Below are positions 31,832-38,969 of a stretch of DNA of 64,000 bases, piece after piece. The stretch covers positions 992,001-1,056,000 of the forward strand of contig OZ241880.1 in NCBI GenBank assembly GCA_965203505.1, in the 5' to 3' direction. Position 1 is the stretch's first letter. Every line of letters starts with the position of its first letter. A model generated the notes under the pieces. It searched no databases, had not been told where the DNA came from, and worked only from the letters and a program-made list of their open reading frames with translations. A program made the translations under genes and the position numbers. Origin of the DNA: Bin127 sp965203505 (lineage in GTDB: Bacteria > Chloroflexota > Dehalococcoidia > Lucifugimonadales > Lucifugimonadaceae).

Positions 31832-33943
31832 TTACTTGATTACCACTTCTTGTTGCATTCCGTTCTGCTGTTCTAATCCGCCGAGCACCGAAGTGTAGGG
31901 GAACTCGATCCGCGATGGGCGGTACGCGTCCAACTTCGGCGTGGTGAAGAGCGGCACGTAGGGCAGTTCTTCGGCTAGGAATTCTTGGAGTTGGAAAACC
32001 TTTTCGCGCGCTCCATCGATGGTCGTTTCAGAGAGCAGTCCAAGAGAGAGTTCGTCGAACTGGTTGTTGGCGTATCCGCCCCAGTTGTAACCGCCGCCGA
32101 TCTCAGGGGAGTGCCTGCTGTGGAAGAAATTCTCGAGGTAGTCCGGGAAGATCGAGAGCCCCCATCCGAGCATCCACATGTCGAGGTCTTCCGCGACGGT
32201 ATCGCTGAAGAGTTCGTCCACGATCACGTTGAATCCGGTGAGGTGGGCGCGGACCGGTATCCCGATGTCGTTCATCCACCGGTCTGCCCAGATGGCGAAT
32301 GTTGACCGCATGGGATCATAACCCGCGCTTGGGGCGAGTAGCGTCATCTCGGGTACCGGCGTGCCGTCGGGCATCTTGAGTCCCTTGCCCTGCTTGGCGA
32401 CGAAGTTGCCGTCCTCGCTGATCTCTGGCTCTTCCTCGTATGTGAAGCCCGCGCTCTTAAGAAGCTCGACAGCTTGGGATATCCGTTCGCCACGGCTCAA
32501 GTCCTTGCCGTACGTCGGAACGTCCGCGTTGTGCCAGAACGCGTTGCCTTCGGGCACCATCGCGTAGACGGGGATAGCCGCGTCTTGAAGAACGGTCCTT
32601 GCGACGAACTCCTTGTCGATTACCGTCGCGACGGCTTGCCTGAACTCGGTGATGTCCATCGGGGGTTTTCGGACGTTGAAGCCGATGTAACGGACACCGT
32701 TGTTCGCGTTCGTGGCAATCTGAAGATCAGGTGTGTTCCTGACACGATCTAAGAAACCTTTTTCCAACCCAAGCGGGTTGAAGACGTAGTCGATGTCGCC
32801 TTTCGTGAGAGCTAAGATCGCCGCATCTTGGTTGCCGTAGATGCTGAAAAGCTCGGACTCGACGTGTGGGCCGACGGTGTATTCGAGGACTTTATCGCCG
32901 TTGGCGTCTCCGAAGTATGTGGCGGAATGTCCGGTCCGGTCATTGACTACCGAGTATGTACCGTTGTCGTACAACGTGACTACCGTTCCGCTGTCGAAGT
33001 AGTTTGGATCGGTGTTGTTCTCGAAGAATGCGCCGGGTTCCCACTTGTTGAAGGTGAAGCCGCCAAGTGTAGGTTCGCCTTCGGGCACGTGTGCAAACAG
33101 TGCTTCCTGTTGCTGCTCTGCCTCACCCGCTTTTTTGGCCTCATCGACAACCGGCGCCCAATAGTGTTCGGCGAGGACCGGCATGAATCCGAGGCCGAAC
33201 TGCCAGACGCTCAATCCAGGAGTCTGCGGATTGCCTTCTTCGTCCGCGGTCTTGAAGTAGACCTTCAGCGTGTGAGAGTCAAGCGCTTCGACGCGGTCAA
33301 GAAAGGCTTGGTCGACCACTGATGCCCAGTTCGACGAGAGGTTCAAGTCCATTACGGTGTTAACGGTGAAGACAAAATCGTTGGCGTCCAGAGTTTCGCC
33401 ATCACTCCACGCAACGTCGGTCCTGATGGGCACTTCTGCAGTCCAGAACTCGCCGTCACCGACGGTCTCTTTGATCAAATCTGTCGGGAAGTCGGCTGCG
33501 AGCCCCGGCACCCAATCAAATCGCTGGTCGGAGTATCCGTACAACGCGCCCGAATGGCCGTCGAGTACGTATTGGGTCCATACCGAACCGGCAGGTCCTC
33601 CGTAGTAGTTCCAGAAGTTCCTGGAGATCGGCTCCTCGAAAATGCCCATCTGGTAGATCGGTGGCCCCGCGGCAACCTCGGGTTCTGGAGTGGGCTCGAC
33701 GATCTTCTCGACCTCGACAATCTTCTCCACCACCTTTTCGACCTCGACCTCTTTGATGACCTCTTTTTCGACTGGAACTTCCTTGATGACCTCCTTCTCC
33801 ACCTCTACTTCTTTGATGACTTCCACCGGCACCTCTTTGATTATGGTGACGGGCTCTGGATCATCTTGGCAGGCGGCGAACAATAGTGTCGCCAAGGCCG
33901 CCAACACAAGAATTGAATATCGCGATGGTCGTGGAATTTTCAT
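31832..33943 (-). CDS. Peptide-binding lipoprotein (SBP_bac_5) with repeat linker
   Basis: 703 aa. A lipoprotein signal ends in LLFAAC, so Cys26 or so would be lipidated. Residues ~30-90 are a repetitive linker of alternating VPVEK/VEVEK-VIKE units, common in Chloroflexota binding proteins, followed by a proline-rich hinge (PTPEPEV). The rest is the SBP_bac_5 domain: WSDGETLDANDFVFTVNTV, ALTKGDIDYVFNPLG, YIGFNVRKPPMDITEFRQA, YVPLFTTPKL. It captures peptides or related solutes at the outer face and hands them to DppBC. GGGAG is eight bases before the ATG. It is first in the importer operon. Confidence 0.93.
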   Translation of the reverse strand: MKIPRPSRYSILVLAALATLLFAACQDDPEPVTIIKEVPVEVIKEVEVEKEVIKEVPVEKEVIKEVEVEKVVEKIVEVEKIVEPTPEPEVAAGPPIYQMGIFEEPISRNFWNYYGGPAGSVWTQYVLDGHSGALYGYSDQRFDWVPGLAADFPTDLIKETVGDGEFWTAEVPIRTDVAWSDGETLDANDFVFTVNTVMDLNLSSNWASVVDQAFLDRVEALDSHTLKVYFKTADEEGNPQTPGLSVWQFGLGFMPVLAEHYWAPVVDEAKKAGEAEQQQEALFAHVPEGEPTLGGFTFNKWEPGAFFENNTDPNYFDSGTVVTLYDNGTYSVVNDRTGHSATYFGDANGDKVLEYTVGPHVESELFSIYGNQDAAILALTKGDIDYVFNPLGLEKGFLDRVRNTPDLQIATNANNGVRYIGFNVRKPPMDITEFRQAVATVIDKEFVARTVLQDAAIPVYAMVPEGNAFWHNADVPTYGKDLSRGERISQAVELLKSAGFTYEEEPEISEDGNFVAKQGKGLKMPDGTPVPEMTLLAPSAGYDPMRSTFAIWADRWMNDIGIPVRAHLTGFNVIVDELFSDTVAEDLDMWMLGWGLSIFPDYLENFFHSRHSPEIGGGYNWGGYANNQFDELSLGLLSETTIDGAREKVFQLQEFLAEELPYVPLFTTPKLDAYRPSRIEFPYTSVLGGLEQQNGMQQEVVIK

Positions 33944-34151
33944 AGCTAAACTCCCTTGCTTGTGAAAACAGTTTACAGGCGATATGACAGTGCTAATTTC
34001 TACGCCTCGCGTCAGAAAGTGGTTTCGCTTTGCCGCGACACCAGATTAGATATTCGGAACAGGCCTTTTACGCGTAATGTGGCAAGATGAGGATGAAATT
34101 ATGGGGGATTTTCAACCTCGGCTGTGAATCAATCCACGGTAAAGCGACACC

Positions 34152-34159
34152 TTTGCAAA
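34152..34159. repeat. Target-site duplication, left copy
   Basis: TTTGCAAA directly before the transposon end GGGAAC. The same 8 bp directly follow the other end at 38635-38642. 8-bp duplications are standard for the IS1595 family. Confidence 0.85.
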
Positions 34160-34198
34160 GGGAACTATATACCTATGTACCCAACCATTTGATTGACA

Positions 34199-34378
34199 TC
34201 AATCTGGCACGGCATCTCGGATTTCTCTAGCCTGCTCTGGCGACAGGCTCAGAACAGACGATGCCAAATCTCCGTCGTCTATCCATTGCTCTACCACGTC
34301 TCCCTCGATGCCAAGCAGTTCGGCAAGCGACTCGTCTATCCATGTTCCTTCTTTCACGACGTAGCGTTTATGCGGCAT
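34199..34378 (-). CDS. Small hypothetical protein in transposon
   Basis: 59 aa from ATG 34378, with GGAG seven bases upstream (a GTG at 34384 lacks spacing). Acidic and soluble: DESLAELLGIEGDVVEQWIDD. The EGDVVEQWIDDGDL stretch recalls a short HTH but is not diagnostic. It overlaps the retropepsin-like gene by 11 bp, so the three minus-strand genes form one transcript. Function unknown. Confidence 0.45.
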   Translation of the reverse strand: MPHKRYVVKEGTWIDESLAELLGIEGDVVEQWIDDGDLASSVLSLSPEQAREIRDAVPD

Positions 34379-34784
34379 GGTCACTCTCCAGTGGCTCTAT
34401 CGTTACATTGCCGTAGGCGCGTCCAAATTCGTCGGATTGTGCTTCAACGGTAGTGCGACTTCCAATCAACATTCTCATACCAATAACGGGTCCGATGTTT
34501 GATTCGTAGACCGCAACTGGATGTGCAAAACCTTGTAATTTCATCGTCACTTCACATGTTCGAACACAAACCTTGCGCCCATCGAAGAGTTTTATGTGAT
34601 TGGTATCCCACTCCGAAGTTTCCAACTCTTTGAGTTCCCAACTCGGCAAACCGACGAATCCTGTGAATCCAGTATCAACAGTCATATCAATGCAACGGTA
34701 ATTTCCATCGCATTGCTTGAACTTCATGGCAATCTGCGCTCTGAGGTTCTCGCGGATCGTGCCGCTGACCGCCTGAATGGTCAC
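34368..34784 (-). CDS. Retropepsin-like clan AA aspartic protease
   Basis: 138 aa, GTG start sharing one base with the upstream stop (TAGTG). The segment DMTVDTGFTGFVGLPS holds the D-T-G active site of retroviral-type aspartic proteases, and GPVIGMRMLI matches the conserved late hydrophobic-Gly element. It would work as a homodimer. A decayed relative lies at 50502-50885 with the same upstream partner. No signal peptide, so cytoplasmic. A role in a toxin-antitoxin-like pair is an inference from repeated pairing only. Confidence 0.7.
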   Translation of the reverse strand: MTIQAVSGTIRENLRAQIAMKFKQCDGNYRCIDMTVDTGFTGFVGLPSWELKELETSEWDTNHIKLFDGRKVCVRTCEVTMKLQGFAHPVAVYESNIGPVIGMRMLIGSRTTVEAQSDEFGRAYGNVTIEPLESDHAA

Positions 34785-35050
34785 TATGCCTTAGACGCGA
34801 ATGCACCCGATCCCACGAAAGCGGTATCGTAGCCGATGGTTGCCATGTGAATCACCGCGTCGGGATGCCTCTGTCGCATGCGGCTCAAAACAAATGGGTC
34901 GTCGCCTATCTCGTGGTCACCGCTGACACCGTCCACCAGAACTAGGCATCCCTTGTGGGTGCCGATGTATTTCGGCAAGATTTTCTCTTTGTAGATGCGC
35001 TTCGCGTTGGCTTTCGCCTCTGCGCGGTTCATGCTTGGTTGCGTAGCCAT
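34784..35050 (-). CDS. Partner protein of retropepsin-like gene (SGDxEIG motif)
   Basis: 88 aa from ATG 35050; a TTG at 35119 would add 23 residues without homology support. GCLVLVDGVSGDHEIGDD matches the chromosomal protein at 50876-51151 (RYVAVDCISGDWEIGN). Both are followed by a retropepsin-like gene that overlaps or touches them. Family unrecognised; function unknown, but the two-gene unit is clearly conserved. Confidence 0.6.
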   Translation of the reverse strand: MATQPSMNRAEAKANAKRIYKEKILPKYIGTHKGCLVLVDGVSGDHEIGDDPFVLSRMRQRHPDAVIHMATIGYDTAFVGSGAFASKA

Positions 35051-35352
35051 TACTCTGAATCTCGGATGGATTTTGCAGTTGGACCGGGGGAGGATAACTC
35101 TTCGCTTAACGGAAGTCAAATCACCGTTCCATAGCCTGAATATACCACTTATCGGCGTGGGATTCTAGCGTGCTTTGCACGCCTGGCAGTGATGATGTAG
35201 GGTTGTGGTTGCTACACAGATCGTCTGTTGTCATGCGCGACCGCGCATTGGCAGTTGGACAGGGCGTTTCACGCGCCCCCTTTCCGGTTCGCATGGCTCG
35301 ATGGTCTGTGTAGCAAGACGACCACTGTCCGTTGCCGAGAGGGGGTTTCCCG

Positions 35353-35700
35353 ATGCAGGCGAAAATCGTTTTCGCCATGCTTTCCGCTTCAATTGCGAGC
35401 ATTCTCATCGCTTGCAGTTCGGGTCCGGTATCCGAGACGAATCCTGACGCGCCTGCCAGAACTGGTTGCAGGCACTACAGCAACGTCGCATTGGATGCCA
35501 GAGACGGCGTATTGTCAGACGCTGAGATCGTCATCAAAGTCAGAGAGGTCTATGACGATCTGAAACTGTCTGAAGTGCCCAGATTGCGTGAAAAGGCACG
35601 GGATGTCGTCAACGACGCTAGGAGCGGCAATGCATCGGCTTTTGGCAAGTCGTCGGCAGTTCTGGCTTCGACATGCCGAACCATTCTTGACAACGCGTAG
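35353..35700 (+). CDS. Small putative lipoprotein in transposon
   Basis: 115 aa from ATG 35353, with GAGAGGGGG eight bases upstream. Signal peptide MQAKIVFAMLSASIASILIAC-SS ends in a lipobox (LIAC), so it is likely lipidated. The mature part is short, helical and Lys/Asp-rich, with two Cys (TGCRHYS, STCRTIL) that may form a disulfide. It is followed by another lipoprotein gene. No family recognised. Confidence 0.6.
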   Translation: MQAKIVFAMLSASIASILIACSSGPVSETNPDAPARTGCRHYSNVALDARDGVLSDAEIVIKVREVYDDLKLSEVPRLREKARDVVNDARSGNASAFGKSSAVLASTCRTILDNA

Positions 35701-35839
35701 CCGGACGATCCCCATGACGACTACAACCACCTTCCATTCATCGAACACTGTCTCCAGACCACCGCCTGATGAACCATTAGAGCGGCAGCCCTCACTGCTA
35801 AACGCCTTAGAACTTCTCACTGGACTAGGCGAAAAGCAG

Positions 35840-36988
35840 ATGCCGAGAGTCGCCGCTCTAATGGTTGTAACAATCTTCGCAGTCTCAATGCAAGTCGCAT
35901 GCGGCTCCGCGCCTGTTTCCACGCCCTACGACGTGTCGCCGACTCCTGTTCCCACGCGTGCTCCTAAGCCCGATTTGGAGATCACGTCCGAGAAACAGAC
36001 ATGGGCATTGGTGATGCGTGCAGACGATCCCGTGATCATGTCTGCCAGAGAGCCGATATGCGACGATCCAGCGTCGGTGGATACCGATGCTCTGATGGTG
36101 TCTGTGCGAGACAGATACGCTGGCAGAGTGGGTTTCGACGGAGTCGAACTGTCTAGAGCGGGACTGCACGACGCTAGAGAAACTTACTGTGCCGTGCCCG
36201 AACCAACCGCCACAGCCGTAGTGCGTCGTGTCGTGGTCACGGCTACGCGCACTCCGACTCCTTATATTCCACCCGAGGGCGCTGTCGGAAGCGATAGAAA
36301 GGACTACGACGAAACTCCACAGCCGTTCCGTCTGACTGCTACGCCCACGCCGATACCAACACCGACTTACCCGCCTTATCCGTATCCCGTTCATCTTCTG
36401 GACGAGACGAAATACATCGAACCAGAGTACATAGGACTGGCGGAAATAGCAGTCGGCGGAAGCAATCGTGAACGCGATCAGATCGCCATATGGGGACGCG
36501 TGCTCTGGGAAGACGAAGTTCGTAGCATAAGGAGCGGAATCGTTATCTGGACCGCGCAAGACTTCCAAAGGCGATGCGTGATGCCAGACGGACAACACGC
36601 CGCCGTCTTAGAAGTCGTCAAAGAGAGATTCCCAGACGCTGTGTATAGATACAACCAGTCCAACGGCAATTACCTCCTGATGGATTGGCATCTGCACGGT
36701 CGCAACTACGACTACAACTTCTTCGACCGTCTGACGCTTCCAAGAGCCGTGGAGTCGCTCTACTCTTTCGTGGACGGCAACGGCAAATCCAGATGGATCA
36801 AAACGGAAGTCGAAGTGGATTTCATGGATTGCTCAGCCACTTTCATCAAGCGCGGAATAACAGACCATGCGACGATCTGGAAAAGCAACACCAACACCAG
36901 ACACGTCTACGACACGCCGCCGCTTCAACCCGACGAAGTGCTTTCTGGCGATCCATCCAGAATCATATGCCGATGGAACTGCGATTAG
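35840..36988 (+). CDS. Putative lipoprotein with proline-threonine linkers, in transposon
   Basis: 382 aa if it starts at ATG 35840; an in-frame ATG at 35714 adds 42 residues that would precede a normal signal. MPRVAALMVVTIFAVSMQVAC-GS is a lipoprotein signal with Cys21 as anchor. The protein has several TP-rich linkers (PTPVPTRAPKP, TATRTPTPYIPP, TATPTPIPTPTYPP), like the spacers in surface proteins, then a ~200-residue folded C-terminal domain with Trp-rich IAIWGRVLWEDEV and a late Cys pair (IICRWNCD). Domain family unknown. It is surface-exposed by inference. Confidence 0.55.
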   Translation: MPRVAALMVVTIFAVSMQVACGSAPVSTPYDVSPTPVPTRAPKPDLEITSEKQTWALVMRADDPVIMSAREPICDDPASVDTDALMVSVRDRYAGRVGFDGVELSRAGLHDARETYCAVPEPTATAVVRRVVVTATRTPTPYIPPEGAVGSDRKDYDETPQPFRLTATPTPIPTPTYPPYPYPVHLLDETKYIEPEYIGLAEIAVGGSNRERDQIAIWGRVLWEDEVRSIRSGIVIWTAQDFQRRCVMPDGQHAAVLEVVKERFPDAVYRYNQSNGNYLLMDWHLHGRNYDYNFFDRLTLPRAVESLYSFVDGNGKSRWIKTEVEVDFMDCSATFIKRGITDHATIWKSNTNTRHVYDTPPLQPDEVLSGDPSRIICRWNCD

Positions 36989-37032
36989 TCGAATATCGGC
37001 AATTGACAATCAGCACACGAAAGGACAACCAA

Positions 37033-37227
37033 ATGTGCGATGCAAATGAACCCAAACCACCGTTGAACAGGATTGAAATGGCGGCTCACGATTTCGCTAG
37101 AATTCTGGAAACTTTGGAAAAGAAACCAGAAGGTTTATACCAAGTATTTTTCGAGGTTTCGTCGGATGGCGATGTAGATTTCAAGATATCGCAAGTGCCC
37201 GCGCATCTGTCGAGACGCCTCAAATGA
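37033..37227 (+). CDS. Small hypothetical protein in transposon
   Basis: 64 aa from ATG 37033, with AAAGGA eight bases upstream. Sequence features: RIEMAAHDFARILETLEK and VFFEVSSDGDVDFKIS, predicted helix then strands. No homologue recognised. It lies 44 bp after the lipoprotein gene in the same frame order, so it may belong to that transcript. Confidence 0.45.
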   Translation: MCDANEPKPPLNRIEMAAHDFARILETLEKKPEGLYQVFFEVSSDGDVDFKISQVPAHLSRRLK

Positions 37228-37539
37228 ACAGCGTGTTCAGTACAATCAAATGATCGCCACAAATTGTCGCCGACGTAGCCGATGTGCACATCCACGATAT
37301 TCTCTGGGTCTTTTATGCAGCATTTCATGCTTGCGAGTGTAGTTGTTAAAACGTGACAATCAGAGAAATGGAACGGATTGCTATGCTATGATGGAATTTA
37401 CTCCGATAGGAGTAAAGAGGTTGCGGTGCGGGGCAGGAACAGCAAACCCACCCCCGACTAGCGGAACATGGAAGAATTGACTAACACCGTGACCGCCGCA
37501 ACCAATTCTAGCATCACCCTAGTCGGTAATCCGCGCCAC
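37228..37539. other. Transposon intergenic segment
   Basis: 312 bp between the small gene and the transposase stop. It contains a perfect 8-bp stem, TTTACTCC-GATA-GGAGTAAA (37397-37416), and GC-rich flanks. No gene is visible. Confidence 0.45.
37397..37416. repeat. Hairpin TTTACTCC-GATA-GGAGTAAA
   Basis: Perfect inverted repeat with a GATA tetraloop, 124 bp beyond the transposase stop. It could be a transcription stop or protein site; no U-run follows. Confidence 0.4.
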
Positions 37540-38523
37540 TCATAACATCGCTGGTTGTCGTGTCTCTGGTTCGCCTATGAGTTCGGCGTAGGTCAACCGC
37601 TTGTCGATGCCGCCATCCCAGATGCTTGCCATCCTGTCCTCGGTATCCATCGGACGCACGTTGTATCGTCCCTCAAACTCTGCAACATAGCGTGGAAGGT
37701 GCTTGACGCTGAAATTGTGGTACACGCCCACGTAGCCGCGTTTCAGGTTGGCCCAGAACGACTCGATCCCGTTGATGTGCGCCATGCCGTTCACGAACTC
37801 TTTGGCGGAGTGTCGAACCGCCATGTGCGGACGTGGCAACCCTGTATATGACGGATGCTCATCTGTGAACACCACAGCGTCTTTGTCCGTGCGTTCCTTG
37901 ACAAAGGACTGCAATGTCGGTTTCTTGGTGTCAGACACGACTTTTGCCGAAATCTTGCCACTTTCTCGGTCTTTCATGCCGACGACGGGGATTTTGCCCG
38001 CGATGCCGCGCCCCTGCTTGAGTTTCTTGGACTCGTGCTTGTTGCGCTCGCGCCCTCCTACATATATCTCGTCCACTTCCACTGGACCCAAGAATTCGTC
38101 TCCGCTGGATTCGAAAGCGAGCCGGATACGGTGCGCCAAGTGCCATGCAGATTTCTGCGTGATCTCCAAGTCGTTGTGCAGTTTCATGGAACTCACGCCC
38201 TTGAAATTGGTGCTGTACAGGAAATAGGCGATGCACCACTTGGACACCGGCAACTTGGAATCGTGCATGATGGTGTCGGTCTTCACTGTGAACAACTTGC
38301 CACAATCCTTGCGGTCACGGCATCGCCATTGGCGCAACTTGCCGCGACGCTTGCGTTCCTCCGGATTTCCGCGTCCGCACTGCGGGCAGGTGATGTTGCC
38401 GCTCCACCGCTTTTCGACCAGCCACGCCTCAGCCGCGAAGTCATCGCTGAAACGATTGACGGCTTCGACCAAACCTATACTCTTCCGCTTTGATTTGCGA
38501 GTACCTGTGTTTCTCTTGGGCAT
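37540..38523 (-). CDS. IS1595-family ISXO2-like transposase
   Basis: 327 aa, apparently intact. A zinc ribbon (ITCPQCGRGN ... WRCRDRKDCGKLF) precedes the DDE/N catalytic fold: VEVDEIYVGGRERNK, VVFTDEHPSYTGL, then GIESFWANLKRGYVGVYH with the last acidic residue (E in IESFW). It would move the 4.5-kb unit bounded by the terminal inverted repeats at 34160 and 38634. It lies at the right end and faces inward. All catalytic acidic residues can be seen. Confidence 0.93.
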   Translation of the reverse strand: MPKRNTGTRKSKRKSIGLVEAVNRFSDDFAAEAWLVEKRWSGNITCPQCGRGNPEERKRRGKLRQWRCRDRKDCGKLFTVKTDTIMHDSKLPVSKWCIAYFLYSTNFKGVSSMKLHNDLEITQKSAWHLAHRIRLAFESSGDEFLGPVEVDEIYVGGRERNKHESKKLKQGRGIAGKIPVVGMKDRESGKISAKVVSDTKKPTLQSFVKERTDKDAVVFTDEHPSYTGLPRPHMAVRHSAKEFVNGMAHINGIESFWANLKRGYVGVYHNFSVKHLPRYVAEFEGRYNVRPMDTEDRMASIWDGGIDKRLTYAELIGEPETRQPAML

Positions 38524-38634
38524 ACCCTGATTCTACCACACAATGTACCCAAAGTCAAGCACATTCGGATACACTTCTAGTGCCATAAAGTCTCGCGTAT
38601 ACGCGGGATTTGGGTACACAGATATATAATTCCC

Positions 38635-38642
38635 TTTGCAAA
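38635..38642. repeat. Target-site duplication, right copy
   Basis: TTTGCAAA directly after the transposon end TTCCC. It is also the first part of the inverted repeat of MITE copy 4. Confidence 0.85.
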
Positions 38643-38800
38643 ACCCTCCCCCTTTCCAAGGGGGAACTGAAGGGGGTTTAGGCGCCGATCGGGTAGCGCC
38701 CGCGAACTGTGCCGCACTGCCCAATGCCCCTCTGGATTCCGGCTTTCGCCGGAATGACGTGGGTGATGCGGGAATGAGGTGGGTTTTGCAAAGGTCTCGG
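38635..38800. mobile_element. MITE-like element, copy 4, interrupted at its left tip
   Basis: The left end TTTGCAAAACCCTCCCCC and the right end GTGGGTTTTGCAAAGG (38779-38794) are inverted repeats. The interior contains CCCCCTTTCCAAGGGGG, GAACTGTGCCGCACTG and a perfect ATTCCGGC-TTTC-GCCGGAAT (38736-38755) followed by TGACGTGGGTGATG. The outermost bases of the left end (ACACC) are at about 34144-34151, on the far side of the 4.5-kb transposon. Confidence 0.82.
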
Positions 38801-38969
38801 CAAAGCCGGAAAATGGTTTCACGCGACTGGCATATTGGTCGTTGAACGCGTGAGTCTTTTGAACGCGGTTTTACTTCGGCATCCAACTAACTGGTAACTA
38901 GCCAATACGGCGCCAGTCCAGTTTTTCGGTCGGATCCTTCAACCGCATGGGCGGAGAGTGGTCGAGATT

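Larger units (their letters stand above)
34160..38634. mobile_element. IS1595-family transposon with passenger genes
   Basis: 4475 bp bounded by imperfect terminal inverted repeats. The left end reads GGGAACTATATACC then TATGTACCCAA; the reverse complement of the right end reads GGGAATTATATATC then TGTGTACCCAA. That is about 25 bp with three mismatches, all transitions. TTTGCAAA is duplicated on both sides. Removing the element and one copy restores ACACC-TTTGCAAA-ACCCTCCCC, a MITE end. Inside are an intact ISXO2-like transposase at the right end and six other genes. The IS1595 family is known to include passenger-carrying members with 8-bp duplications. The near-perfect ends suggest recent insertion. 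Confidence 0.88.
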
